This document shows, piece after piece, positions 23,053 to 36,256 of a stretch of 64,000 bases of DNA. The translations under genes and the position numbers were made by a program. The DNA is from Sorex araneus. Its lineage: Eukaryota > Chordata > Mammalia > Eulipotyphla > Soricidae. The notes beneath the pieces are model-generated. The model was not told where the DNA came from and searched no databases. It saw only the letters and a list, made by a program, of their open reading frames with translations. Where the stretch lies: NCBI RefSeq assembly GCF_027595985.1, contig NC_073302.1, forward strand, positions 164,903,951 to 164,967,950. The letters run 5' to 3'. Position 1 is the first letter of the stretch. Every line of letters starts with the position of its first letter.

Positions 23053-26000
23053 AGAAGTAAATATGTCAATGGAAAGAAAGAAATTGATCACTCAAATGTC
23101 AGAGTAGAAATGAGTCACCGTGGTGAATGTCAGCCCAATGAGGACACATTGTTTGGGCACAGATGCCCAGCTAGGCCCAAGACTCTTCAACCAGTCATTG
23201 CCTTTGGTGGAGACAGACTTACAGACTTACTGGACAGTCAGAGCAAATTACTGGTTGCTTATTCACTTGTAAAATAGAAGATATAGGATGGCATTCAACT
23301 CACTGCCATCAGAATGCTTTGAAAATTAACAATAAAAATTTTTCTTTAAATTAAAAGAAAATCCAATACTCTTACTCTAGTCCATCTTGGTCCTCAGTAA
23401 CATTTAAAAGGCTTCCAATACTTATCAGCATTATTTTTCCTGAAAAATTAAATTGTAAGGCAGGCCCTACATGTTAATCTTACATACATTTTGAAATAGC
23501 AAATAATAATGTATATTTTTTCAACTCAAATCATTTACCTTCAAGTTCTATGGAAGAATCCAGTTAACTGCAAATTAATTCAAGGTAAATTCTGTACTGA
23601 CATGGACTTCTGGTAGGTTATTAACTTTCTCTGAGTATCATTGTACATGAAAGTGCTTTCGGCTCCTGAACAATCTAGTCATTAGACAGTTATTTACTGA
23701 AATGCAATTATATGACTTAAGTAATAAGGAAAATACAATGATGATATTCTTGAATCTCCAAGACATTATCATCCTATAAGAAAAATCACAAGGATTTATA
23801 CTTTATTTTAGAGCCAACTTTGATTAAATTCAGGAAACAAATTTATCTTTACCACTGGACAAGTAGGGACAATTAGCATTTAGCTTAAACTACTTACTTG
23901 CAGGTCACTTGTTGATAAATTTTTAAATGTGCATGAGTACATCTGCATATACTTTTCCATGTTACAGGTGGGAAAAAAGCCAAAGATTAGGTGACTGACT
24001 AAAAAGTTAGAATGAATGTTCGAGTGGACTTTAGAGTTCAAAATCCATAATTCTCTACCCAGAGAATCCGAATGACAGGATGTCAGTGGCAGTGTAGATA
24101 GCCATGTCTCCTGATAGACAATGCACATTGCACAGTTCCAGGCAGTGCTTAAAGATCTGCATTTCAGTGAAACCCCAGGTAATAATGATACAGATTATCT
24201 GCTTTGATCAGCTTTGAATTCTGTTACACAATGTTCCCACAAAGCAAATTAAGAGTAATTTTAAAACAACATGCCAACATCTTTAAAATGCTGGATGAAT
24301 AATTCTCTCAGGATTCCGAGTGCAAGGGTGCAGGCAGGGGAGGGGATGAGTTTCTGGTGCAGACTTGCTCTGGCTAGGCACATAAAGAGGGCATTTGGGT
24401 TATTGGGAACTTCAACAGTGTCTGCTCATCACTGTACTCAGCTCATAGAAAAAAATCCCAGGAGCATTTGCCCTGGAATTCTTATTCTTTTTTTTAAAAT
24501 AAAAACTGGACTCAAAATGTCTTAAATTAGGAAAGAATTCAGCATCAAATGTTTCTTTTTGCCCTTATATGGATTTTTCTGAAAGCTCTGTCTAAAATAC
24601 CATGTTCTTTCTATGTCGTGTTCATTGTGCACACAGGCAAGAGGATTCTGCCCTTGGCTGCCTTTCAGGGAAAGAGACAGAACAAAACAACAAAACACTT
24701 TATGTTTCTTTTCAGCAGCACAGATTTTTATCATGTTAGGGTCAGAGTTGAGTTCAAAATGTTGTTCATTTGGGAGCGAAGAATTTCTGTTTCTCAGATG
24801 ATATGAAAAATCACAGAGTCAACAAAGTATTGAAAAAACACTGAAAGCTACTTTGCTGATTGTGAATTGAAAACTTGTTCAGATTACATTACCTTTGAGT
24901 GGACATTAGCCATGAATCCTTAATCTTTAATTCATCTATAACCTCTGAAGTGGAGTCTGATGACTCTGGTAGGCAGGCATTTATTCAGAAGCCTGCCTTT
25001 CAACATAGCCATCACTGTATTCTAGGAGCCAGTATGGGATTCCCCCTCGGGGACAGGGAAAGTGGCAGGAAGTGACCTTTCAATCGAGTTATTGTCTAAG
25101 GAAATATTTCCACCATTTCCCCCTCAGCCTCGCTGGGTTCACATAATCAACACATTTGTGCAGTCAGAAGGAAGCCCCAGTCAGGGCCAGTCTGTCCCCC
25201 AAAACTCCTCCTCATTTATTATTTCCTTTTGCTTAGCATTTGTCTGGCTTTGGGAAATCTCTGTGAGTCAGCACTTGTATGAAAGCTTATTTTTGTCCCC
25301 CAAATTGTACTTTCCTTTACCTAATTTACAGCATTTTATAACTATTGCTAGCGAGATATAAGAAAGGAATATTTGCTCTAGGTGGTGAAGGTTGACTCTT
25401 ACTGTATCCCTTATGTTTCGTAAATACGTTCATTTTCTCCCCAGTGTATATTTCTGAAGGGTATTTATGAGCAGGAGCTGTCACATTAATGAGATGGTTT
25501 TAATTTCAGTGCAGCTTACAGAATGGATGCTCAAATTATTACATAACATTTTGTAATGTCAATGATTCTAGTCAGAAATATCTGTTTTTTTTTTTTTACT
25601 TCTCTATTCTGCAAAAGTGATTTTGAGTGATTTGTCCTTGAAATGTGACCCAGCTTTGATAGCATTCTTACTCAGCATTCTTGCCAGGGTGCCCCTTGTA
25701 CATCGGTCACTTGGAGATGCGCACCAAATGGAGAGACAAAAGTGGGTGAAATAAGAGTAAGGGAAAATTTGTTGATCGAAATCATAAAGAAAGCAAGGTT
25801 TTTGCTGAATATCTACAATCATTTTCGTGACTTTCTTAAAGAAAACTTGACTTTGTTAGGTAAAGATACTCATACATTTACCAAAACACTGTGTCTAAGA
25901 ATGTACCTCCTCCAGATTTTTTCCAATGTATCATCTGTCAGAGTTTACCTGTACTGTACTTCAAATGATCTGTTACCTTGTTTTCTGTTGCTTGCTTAAG

Positions 26001-26190
26001 GATCAACAAAATAAATCTTTGGTGATGTAAAACATTTCTTTTATGAATAATCTATTTTGGAACCAAATCTTTCTAATATTAAATTATTCTATTATAACAC
26101 CAATTTATGTATGTTCTGGGATTTAAAAAAATTAATTGCAGTATCATGGTTTACATGCTAATAGAGTCATTATTTAAGAGTTGGAGATCA
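23053..26190. other. Mostly unique DNA with one MIR relic
   Basis: A diverged minus-strand MIR piece can be seen at about 23945-24060 (CCATGTTACAGGTGGGAAAA then AGAGTTCAAAATCC). The rest, including a slightly GC-richer segment at about 25020-25260, is not recognised. Open frames of 62-99 codons show no domain. Confidence 0.45.
23945..24060 (-). repeat. MIR fragment, minus strand
   Basis: The order of TTCCATGTTACAGGTGGGAA, GGTGACTGACTAAAAAGTTAG and AGAGTTCAAAATCC follows the antisense MIR core and tRNA end. It is strongly diverged, as expected for this ancient family. Confidence 0.5.
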
Positions 26191-26393
26191 GGGACTGGAG
26201 TGATAGTACAGTGGTAGGTGTTTGCCTTGTGCACATCTGACCAGGGTTCTATCTATGGTAGCCCATATATACCATATCTATGGGATATATCTATGGTATC
26301 CCATATATATCCTGTGCCTTCCAGGAGCGACTTTTTGAGTGCAGTTAGGAGTAATTCTTGAGAACTCGCAGATGTGGCCAAAAAGGTTGCATA
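26191..26393 (+). mobile_element. Class I SINE, plus strand, with internal expansion
   Basis: The head GGGACTGGAGTGATAGTACAG and B-box region CAGGGTTCTATC are followed by a duplicated TATGGTAxCCCATATAT block at about 26252-26311. The body TTCCAGGAGCGACTTTTTGAG and GATGTGGCCAAAAA end comes next. The expansion adds roughly 40 bases to the usual length. Confidence 0.75.
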
Positions 26394-26500
26394 GCAGCAG
26401 CCAAAATGATAGGCAAGGTGCTTGCCTTGCACTGTGCACACAGATGACCTAGGTTCGTTCCCAACAACCTGATCCCCTGAGCTAGCCAGGAGTGAGTACA
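26394..26500 (+). mobile_element. Old SINE fragment, plus strand
   Basis: AAAATGATAGGCAAGG, GACCTAGGTTCGTTCCCAAC (B box) and GAGCTAGCCAGGAGTGAGTA follow directly on the previous SINE. The copy is short and lacks a tail. Confidence 0.6.
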
Positions 26501-26666
26501 CCATTGTGAAACAATGTTCCACATCCTGTGTCAACAGCGAAATGCAATTAAAATGTTACAAATGCAGACCAAAATTCAGAGCATTGACAAATGTGGGCAA
26601 GGATATAAAACAATAGGAACTATAATTCTTTTCTGGTGAGAATGCAACATGGTAGAGTCACTTTGG

Positions 26667-26837
26667 TTTTCATTTTGTTTGTTTATTTGGGGGCCACGCC
26701 CTCTGATGCTCTGGGCTTACTCCTAGCTCTGCACTCCTTCCTGGTTGTGTCTTGAAGGACCATCCATACCAGGTGCCGGTTTGAACCAGTATTGGTTGTG
26801 TGCAAGGCAAGCTGCTCTATTTTTTCAGTTCCTGGCA
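26667..26837 (-). mobile_element. SINE inside old L1, minus strand
   Basis: TTATTTGGGGGCCACGCCC begins the antisense body. CGGTTTGAACCAGTATTGG and GTGTGCAAGGCAAGCTG mark the head. L1 sequence resumes on the far side, so it is a later insertion. Confidence 0.75.
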
Positions 26838-27066
26838 GAAGATGGTTTGTTGATTTCTTATAAAATGAACATACTCATCATAAGAAACAGCCATCATGTT
26901 ACTTGGTAATTAACCTCTAAGAAGTTAAACATTTCATCTGCATACATCTGTGCAGAAACTTGCACATGAATGTTTATATAGTATTCTTACTCATAATTGC
27001 CCCAAACACGGGAGCAAAGAAAATGTCTTTTAGTAGGTGAATGGATAAACTGTGGTATCTCTAGAC

Positions 27067-27269
27067 CAGTGTTTCCTGAAGTGGTTGACATTGTCTTCTG
27101 GGTAGGAAGGACACTGGAAAGACCCTAGAAGTGAAAGCAGCCTTGGGTGCATTTGAGGGGTATTTTTTTTGTTCCCCGGAAGAAGGTAGATTTTCAGGCA
27201 TTAGTGATGCTGAGTAATTTTTTTTCTGAAAAAGGCAGTGCTGAGGTTAAATAAGTTTAGGAACCTCTG
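27067..27269. mobile_element. hAT-type miniature DNA transposon
   Basis: The ends form terminal inverted repeats: CAGTGTTTCCTGAAGT at the left and the reverse complement CAGAGGTTCCTAAACT at the right. They are flanked by an 8-base target duplication, CTCTAGAC (27059-27066) against TTCTAGAC (27270-27277), seven of eight matching. The 203 bases encode no transposase. This is the signature of the non-autonomous hAT/Charlie group; the subfamily is not identified. Confidence 0.75.
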
Positions 27270-27452
27270 TTCTAGACAGGGGGATGTGTTCCATTACAAA
27301 TTCCTTATATGTAGGTGGTACTAAAATGGAAGAATCTACTAAACTCATTCCAATGAAAGAAAGTTAAATGCATACTGCTAAATAAAGAAGCCAATCTGAT
27401 AATCTATATAGTATATGACTTAATTTTTATAAAATTCTGGAAAAGAAAAAAA

Positions 27453-27596
27453 TTTGGTCTCTGGCACTCAATATGCCCCCTGTGCCTTTCAAGGACTGAT
27501 GCCTGAATACAGAGCTAGAGTAAACCCCAAGCACTTCTCTGTGTGTTTACAAACAAAAACAAAACAAAATGAAAATAAACAAAAAACCAAAAAAAT
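27453..27596 (+). mobile_element. 5'-truncated class I-like SINE, plus strand
   Basis: It starts at the body (TCTCTGGCACTCAATATGCC), runs through CTGAATACAGAGCTAGAGTA and ends in a long ACAAAA-type tail. The tRNA head is absent. It is the third insertion into the surrounding L1. Confidence 0.65.
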
Positions 27597-27935
27597 AGCA
27601 ACCTAGTAACTTCTGGAGGTTACACAGTAGGGAATAAGCAGAGGATTTCCAGGCCATTAAAACTATTTATTATAATATAATGATGGCTATATGTCATTTT
27701 ACGTAACCCAAATCTATAAAATGTAAAGCTTTCACAGTGACTCCTAATGTAAACTATGACTTTAGTTGATTGTACTGTGTCAGTGTAGGCTAACTGATTG
27801 TAAATATTTTTTTTTTCCTTCTAGTGGGGGAGGCTTATGAAGGTGGGAGCAGGAAGTGTATGGGAAATCTTTGTAAGATCCTACTCAATATTGCCACGAA
27901 GTATGCTATTCTAAAAAATAGTCTATTAAAAATGC

Positions 27936-29041
27936 CCTAACTGAGTTTAAAGGTACTTTAGAAGTCATGCTAAGTATATTGATTGTTCTCTCCAATCTCT
28001 TTAATTTATTCCTTCTTTTGTGGTGGCTGTCTAGGCTCAGTAAAATCCTCCAAAGTGGTTCTTGCCTCCTCTCTCTATAGTCCTTTCTATGATCTGTTGC
28101 CAAATTAAGCTTTTGTAAAGCATTTCTTTTATCATGTTTCTCTTTGCCTCAAATATTTTCCTTGACCTCCACTGTATGCGATGCCTAAATGGGAGATATA
28201 AAGCATGCAGGTCACTTTTTTTTCTTCTTCCTTGTGGTAGACATTAATAATCAGTAATAATTGGTTTTCTTAAAAGCCAATGGTCTTAGAATCTTCAAGC
28301 AGAATTGTATTCTACCATAAACAGTTGCTAGAAGTCAATTATCAATGCAACTTCATTACATCTGGACTACAATTCACAGTGAAGTCCTATACCTAGTAAT
28401 CTCCACATAAGCAGATCCCACTTCCATGGAAGGGATGTGTGGCAGTTTTCTGCTCTGCTCTAGCAAAATTTAGTACCTCGTTATCTGCTGAGCCTCTAGA
28501 CTTTGGGCCACTTTTTCTGAAAATTTCCTGCTAGTATTGCTCACCTGACTTCTCTTATTTTCTCCCAATAAGTTTATGTTTCAGAATTCAGCTTCACTTC
28601 TCTCATGCCTTAAGTCCTTCCTAGACCTATTCATGTAGGAATTATGTGAATTCGCATAAAAATGTTTGAGCTACTCATTTATCCAATTGATAAAACAAGA
28701 TTGTATGGTGGCTTGTGTGTCTATTATTTTCTTGTTGAGTATGTCATCTCTTTTAGCTAGGTTTCAGAAGAGAAGAATTATGTTTCCCATATGTTTCTGT
28801 CTTTCATAACAAACAGTTCGTGATACGAATTTACTTTTTTAATTTCAAATTTGGTGGTAAGTAAAAGAGAAATTAGAAACAATACATATAAACATTCAAC
28901 ATACATAATTATAGTTTCCTCCCATGATAAAATAAAAATTGGAATGGTAGAGCAGGTAAGGAAATTCAGACGATAATTGGGAGCTGGGGATATAATCTTT
29001 AGTTCAAAAAAACTTTTTAAAGAAATCTGTTCTCTAATTTT
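27936..29041. other. Unique non-coding DNA
   Basis: No repeat is recognised. A 22-base stretch at 28676-28697 recurs inside the SINE at 29042-29225. Confidence 0.5.
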
Positions 29042-29225
29042 TTGTTGTTGTTGTTATTGGAACACACATTTATCCAATTGATAAAACAGATATGTTCAAG
29101 GCTTATTCCTGAATCTGCACTCAAGAAGTACTACTGATGGTGGTTAGGGGACATTTGGGATGGGAATTGAACCCAGTCAGTTACATGCAAAGCAAGTACC
29201 TTACTCATTGTACTGTCTCTCCAGC
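29042..29225 (-). mobile_element. Class I-like SINE, minus strand, carrying a foreign 22-base block
   Basis: A GTTGTTGTTG tail region, GGCTTATTCCTGAATCTGCACT, GGGAATTGAACCCAGTCAG and GTACTGTCTCTCCAGCC define the copy. Where other copies read CACCTGGTGGTGCTCAGG, this one has 29067-29088, identical to 28676-28697. Confidence 0.75.
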
Positions 29226-29235
29226 CACTGTACTG

Positions 29236-29402
29236 TTTTGAGGGTAGTGGCCATACCTGGTGGTGCTCAGGGCTTACTCCTTCTCTGTGCTCAGAAATAA
29301 CTCTTGGTGGGCTCGGGGACCATGTGGGCTGCCAGAGATTGAACTCAGGTCAGCCACATGCAAGGCAAATGCCCTACCCACTGTACTATGGCCCAGTTCG
29401 CC
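29236..29402 (-). mobile_element. Class I SINE, minus strand
   Basis: GTGGCCATACCTGGTGGTGC, GGGCTTACTCCTTCTCTGTG, GATTGAACTCAGGTCAGCC and ACTGTACTATGGCCC are all present. It lies directly downstream of another copy in the same orientation. Confidence 0.85.
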
Positions 29403-29694
29403 AGCTCCCTACTTTTAAAGTTTTTGGTGTTAATTGAGAAAGAGAGGCAGCTGGTCATCTCTGAAGATTTGTGGAACTCATTAGTAAAACCATCTTGTTC
29501 TGTTTTTTTGTTTTATTTTGGGGGGGAGGGGCGCTTGACACTTGATTGATGTTTCAATTTCTTGCTTCAAATTAGTCTGTTTAGCTTTTCTACTTCTCTC
29601 TTATTCGGTCTTGGAAGGTTATGAAGACATATCTGAAAAATTCAGCATTTCTTTTGTTATCTAACTTAATGGTATAGTTGTTCTTAGTGGACCA

Positions 29695-30475
29695 GTACAT
29701 ATTGATTGCCAATAGGTATATAAAAATGCTCATTATTACTTTTTATGAGAGTGATGCAAATAAAAATGAAAATGAGATACTACCTCACATATATAGAAAA
29801 ATATTATATAAAAATGGACAGAAACAAATGCTGTTGGTGATGTGGTGAAAAGGAACCCTTATTGTAGGAATGTAAACTGGTTCAGCCTCTATTTAAAATA
29901 GTATGGTGATTTCTTAAAATATTAAAAATAAATATATCATAGAGCCCAGGAATTTCACTCCTAATATTAATCCCAAGAACATAAGAGTACTAATTTGAAA
30001 AAATGTATGCACTTCTATGTACATTGCAGGAGCCAGGATATGAAACAACACAAATATCCAGTGACAAATGAATGTATAAAGAAACTGTTTTATACCTACA
30101 CAGCAGAATATTACTCCATTACAAGAAAATATGAATTGTAAATTTTTGCAACAATTTCAACTCAATCAGTTGGTGATGCTAAGCACAATAAATATAATGG
30201 AGAAAGAAAAATGATGGGATTATTCAGTTTATATGTGGTATATATAAAAGTAGAGCAAAGGAAGAGACAAAGGTCAATGAAAACAAACTTTTCTATTCTA
30301 ACCACAAAATTGACATTACCCAAGGGGGAAGGGAAAGTGGATTGAAAGGTGGTGGGGATCCAATGAACAGTGGTAGAGAGTCATAGATACTAGAGTTTGG
30401 GGTATGATGTGGAGCATGTATTTTGAAGAAGAATGAAATTGTACCTTAAAATTAAAAACATATACAGTCCTGTAA
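29695..30475 (+). mobile_element. Diverged L1 3' end, plus strand
   Basis: ATGCAAATAAAAATGAAAATG, GTGATGTGGTGAAAAGG, GGAATGTAAACTGGTTCAGC and GAATATTACTCCATTACAAG appear in the order of the ORF2 3' end of mammalian L1. A 3' UTR-like GTGGTGGGGATCCAATG and an A-rich end follow. Frames are closed by many stops. Confidence 0.7.
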
Positions 30476-30517
30476 ACTAACAGCTATCTTAAAAACCTAC
30501 TGTTTTTATATTGTTGC

Positions 30518-30705
30518 TAACATTTACTAAGGATCATCTGTACTGGGCATTAAAAGTTTACAAACAGTCTCATCTAATCTTTACAGTTACTTTGAAAGAG
30601 AAAAGCTAATATAACTTCAACTTACACAGAAACTCTTGCTTGATATGTAGTAGAAGTGAGATTTTTCCTGGATATCTACTGTCTGACCACAGAGAATTCA
30701 TTTTC
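30518..30705 (-). repeat. MIR element, minus strand
   Basis: CTAACATTTACTAAGGATCAT, CATCTAATCTTTACAGTTAC and GTAGAAGTGAGATTTTTCCTGG follow the antisense MIR order from the 3' end to the tRNA end. Confidence 0.6.
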
Positions 30706-31264
30706 CTGGTTTAACACGATGAGTAAATACAGTCATTTTCCTGGAGAGACTGTGTTTTTATTTTTATTTTTAGGAAGTCATTTGGTGATTGCTGTTGAAA
30801 TTTTTATGAGCAACCCGAAATATCAAAGGAAATGATAAATATCAAGGTATTTCAAAAGAAGATATGTGATAAATTATCCCAAGTGTGCAGATAATTCTCC
30901 AAGAGTAGTTCATTGTATTATCTGTAGCATAGGAACTACTGATGATTAAAAGGTGTAGTAGAGAAAGTTCAGAGGATCTTAGAGACTGTAATGTGGTAGA
31001 TCTGAGAAAATGAAGGAAAGTAGACTAAATATTCTAGAGTAGGTTATCCCGAGAATAAAAGAGGATATCATGAGTAACTTATTATAAAGGGGAATATGTT
31101 AAAAAGAGAAATCATCATGGGAAAATGTATGATATGAGTAGTCCTTGTCAGATTACTAGATTGTTTAAACAAAATGCAGTTCACGCTTCACATTTTTCTG
31201 CCCTATCTGCCCTAATAAAGTTACTGTTTCCAGAACTGTCCTTACTGGATGAGGATGGCTAAGA
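30706..31264. other. Unique non-coding DNA
   Basis: No repeat or gene is recognised. Confidence 0.5.
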
Positions 31265-31313
31265 AGTGAGTGAGAGGGAGGGAAGGAAAAGGGGAGAGTG
31301 ATGGGGAGGGAGG

Positions 31314-31345
<32 letters not shown>

Positions 31346-31437
31346 AGGAAGGAGGGAAGAAAAGAGGAAGGGAGGGAAAGACAGAGATAGAGATAGAGAA
31401 ATATAGATAGGTAGATAGAGGGAGGGAGGGAGAGTTG
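31265..31437. repeat. GA-rich / GGAGG purine tract
   Basis: About 170 bases are almost purely purine on the plus strand, with GAGAGA, GGAGGGA and AGATAGAG units. Serine-leucine-rich frames on the other strand are an artefact of composition. Confidence 0.85.
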
Positions 31438-32458
31438 GAGAACAGTTGAACACTTCCTTTCGTGGGAGAGAGATTTTCATTATTAATCTTTAGGTGTTTT
31501 CATTGATAGAGAATGGAAATGAGCAGTAGTTGATCCTCTGATTTTGTCTTACATCTTGTCCTCAGTATTCCTCCCATATGGGTTTAGTCCTGGAGGAGGA
31601 AAGGTGAGGAAATGCCTCTTCTCCGTGCCCAGTAGTTTTAATTAGCCTCCAGTGAATTTCCTTGGAAGTCAATGGTGGCTCTGTGTCCCAGAAGGGACAG
31701 GGGAAGTGTGTGAAACAAGATGAGAGGTGGGACCGCTATTCCCAGAACTACTCTGACTTCTTTTTAGACCCTGTTCAAGGATAGAACTGTTTGTTATAAT
31801 AAAATATCCAGTAGCAGGAAGTTGAAATGGAGGTTATACTGAAAAACAAAACAAAAAATGCCCCTAAAACAAGACACACACACACACAAACAACCAAAAA
31901 AAAAAAAACATGCTAATTTTAGCTCCATTCAAAACCTAGGGAAGAAGTCAAAGTTTACAAAATTCAGAATAATGTGCTGTCCAAATTCAACTTATTACTT
32001 AGCAACACTTCAAGGTAGTGATAAAGTTTATACTGATTGAATTTTGGAGGAACTGAAACTAAGACATTTGGAATGCTTGTCCTCTTGCATTTAATTTCAT
32101 AATTAAAACTCCCCTACTTGAAATTGTGAATGAAATGGAGCCTTCTAAATGTCTCTATCTAAAAGGTTACCAACTTCACTAGACTTGGGGGTAGAGGGGG
32201 TGTCTTATCAAATAATATCAGTACTGAAGATCATGGTTGTGATAGCTTAAGCCCTTTTACAGACTGAGGATCATGTTTATAATAGCTTAAATCCTTTTAC
32301 AGGCATTAAACAAATAATTTAGAGTATCTCTCCTTGTGTAGATAAAGTGCTCGCCCCAAATTGAGGGAAGTATAACAGAAAGGGGCAGAAACTGAGAGTT
32401 CTTTCCACTTTCGTGGGTATAATGCTCTTCTTTTCTCACCGGGAGTAGAATATCGTGG
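31438..32458. other. Unique DNA with a small tandem duplication
   Basis: A 37-base unit is repeated with a 40-base period at 32226-32262 and 32266-32302, with several differences. A CACACA/poly(A) patch lies near 31874-31910. No gene is recognised. Confidence 0.55.
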
Positions 32459-32628
32459 GACTAGAGAGGTAGTAGAGACGGCAGGCCACATACCTTGCAT
32501 AAGTCCAGTCTGAGTTCTACCTCTAGCACCCCGTCTGATCTCCCCAAGCCCTACCAGGAGTGATTGCTGAGCACAGAGCCAGGAGGAGCCCTGAGCACAG
32601 CCGAGTATATCCTCCTTCCACTCCCAAG
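32459..32628 (+). mobile_element. Class I SINE variant, plus strand
   Basis: CTAGAGAGGTAGTAGAGACGG, ACCTTGCATAAGTCCAG, TGAGTTCTACCTCTAGCACC and CTACCAGGAGTGATTGCTGAG are in head-to-body order. The B box has decayed and there is no clear tail. Confidence 0.7.
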
Positions 32629-32915
32629 ACTAAAGTAGAATTTTGAGCTTGAGTTTATGGCAGTTTTTAGAGTGGATCTGAACTGTCTGGGTGTATTATG
32701 CAGAACGGACCTGCCTTCTACAAAGGGTCTGTGCAGGAGCAGAGCATACCCCAGGCTGACTTGGCGAGGGGTGGTGATTGGAGAACAGAATGAGAGAAAT
32801 GAAATGACAATATGTATAATGCTATGTTAGGATAATACAGAAATTTCAGCTCAGTGTGTGGCATAAAATAAAGACTACATTATTTATTTAGCATTCCTAT
32901 TTTATTATCATTATT

Positions 32916-33081
32916 TTGATTCAGTGCCCATGTCTGGTTGTGCTCAGGTATTTCTCCTGGCTCTGTTCTCAGGGATCACTCTTCGTGGTGCTCAGGGGAC
33001 CAAAGATGATGCTGGGGATTAAGTTGGGGTCAGCCACATGCAAGGTAAGCACCTTACTCCCTGTACTATCTCCTTGACCCC
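32916..33081 (-). mobile_element. Class I SINE, minus strand
   Basis: GCCCATGTCTGGTTGTGCTC, CTCTGTTCTCAGGGATCACTC, TTGGGGTCAGCCACATGCAAGG and CTGTACTATCTCCTTGACCCC identify it. Confidence 0.82.
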
Positions 33082-33477
33082 TAGTGTATCTGTTATTATA
33101 GTCAGAACTATTCATCTTCATTCAACTTTCAGAGTTCTTTAATATTTCACCAGAGTATTTCATTTTATCTTCAGACTTCTTATTAATGAAATAGAAAAAT
33201 GACGTTTAAAGCAAAGCCATGAAGATCTTATAACCAGCATTGGTCTAAAAGAGCTCTATTGATTTTAGAAAAGAGTTATGACAAACATGTTTTTGAAAAC
33301 TTCCTCAAAAATCCTTTGAAATGTATATCTAAGTTTTCTTGACTCTCATTTCCTTCTAACTTCTCTATCTCAGAAATTAGCAATTGGTCTTCAAAGGACC
33401 AAACGTTAGAACACATGTCTTAAGGAACTGTTTTAAAGAAAAAATAAAAAAAAAATAAAAACTGTGCTTTACAAACC

Positions 33478-33722
33478 ATACTGGAGCAATAGCACAGCAG
33501 GTAGGGCATTTACCTTGCATGCCGCTGACCTGGGTTCAATTCCTCTGTCCCTCTCGGAGAGCCCGGTAAGCTACCGAGAGTATCCTGCCCACACAATAGA
33601 GCCTGGCAAGCTCCCTGTGGCATATTTGATATGCCAAAAACAGTAACAACGAGCCTCACAACAGAGACATTACTGGTGCCCACTCCAGCAAATCAATGAA
33701 CAACAAGAAGACAGTGCTACAG
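33478..33722 (+). mobile_element. Class II SINE, plus strand, with target duplication
   Basis: The head ACTGGAGCAATAGCACAGCA and B box GGGTTCAATTCC are followed by the complete class II body and a GACAGTGCTACAG tail. The target duplication is TGCTTTACAAACC (33465-33477) against TGCTTCACAAACC (33723-33735), 12 of 13 matching. Confidence 0.92.
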
Positions 33723-33765
33723 TGCTTCACAAACCGTCAGTGCAGAGTTGCATAAAATATTCCTG

Positions 33766-33925
33766 CTCCACACCCTCCACCTCCACCATCGGCTTCCCTC
33801 CACCATGTCTAGTGCCTCTTCCATACAACCTCCCCAACTTCTTTACCCCTCCCCAGCCACCCCCTCTCTTCCCCACTCCTTCCATTTTCCTCCACTCCCC
33901 TTCACTCCACACCCCTTCCCAAAAT
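33766..33925. repeat. Pyrimidine-rich (C/T with A) low-complexity tract
   Basis: The plus strand is almost free of G and is built of CCTCCAC, CCCCTCCC and CCACTCC words. Proline-rich frames across it are composition artefacts. Confidence 0.7.
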
Positions 33926-34126
33926 CTTCCTACTGGACAGCAGTTCTCAGATTCTGTTGCCTTTGGGTTTTTGCTGTTTCCTCTACTATGTCTCACAGAA
34001 CATTTTTAAGTAGAAGGGGTCTTAGAAAAGTTCTGATTTAATGTTCATGCCAGTAATCTCTGCTCTCCAAAGTCACAAAACCAGGTAAAGGGTAATGGCA
34101 ACTGGGAGGGGGGTAGATAAGAGACC

Positions 34127-34153
34127 CTTTTCTTTTCTTTTCTTTTCTTTTTT
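34127..34153. repeat. (TTTTC)n microsatellite
   Basis: Five TTTTC units run into a T run. Confidence 0.85.
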
Positions 34154-36096
<1,943 letters not shown>

Positions 36097-36256
36097 GTTG
36101 GGATGGGGGTAGCAGAGGACAGACAGTAGCGGGTTTAAAGCCCTTGTCTTGCCTAGGCTGATCAGGTTCAATTCCTAGGACCAGGTGATCCCTCTACGCA
36201 CCACTGGGTTCAGCCTTGGAGGCCTCTGAGCATCACTAGGTGTCACCTTGGGTAAT
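36097..36256 (+). mobile_element. Old class I-like SINE, plus strand
   Basis: AAGCCCTTGTCTTGCCTAGG, GATCAGGTTCAATTCCTAGG (B box) and GCATCACTAGGTGTCACC (body end) can be aligned. GGGCCTCTTGAGCACTGCTTG further on at about 36348 suggests a second fragment up to about 36385. Confidence 0.6.

Larger units (their letters stand above)
26540..27935 (+). mobile_element. Old eutherian L1 3' end, interrupted three times
   Basis: L1-like text can be followed through 26540-26666, 26838-27058, 27278-27450 and 27597-27935. It includes ATGGATAAACTGTGGTAT, TAATGTAAACTATGACTTTAG and the terminal CTATTCTAAAAAATAGTCTA typical of old mammalian L1 3' UTRs. A SINE, a hAT element and a second SINE sit inside it. 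Any coding content is far too decayed to read. Confidence 0.75.
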
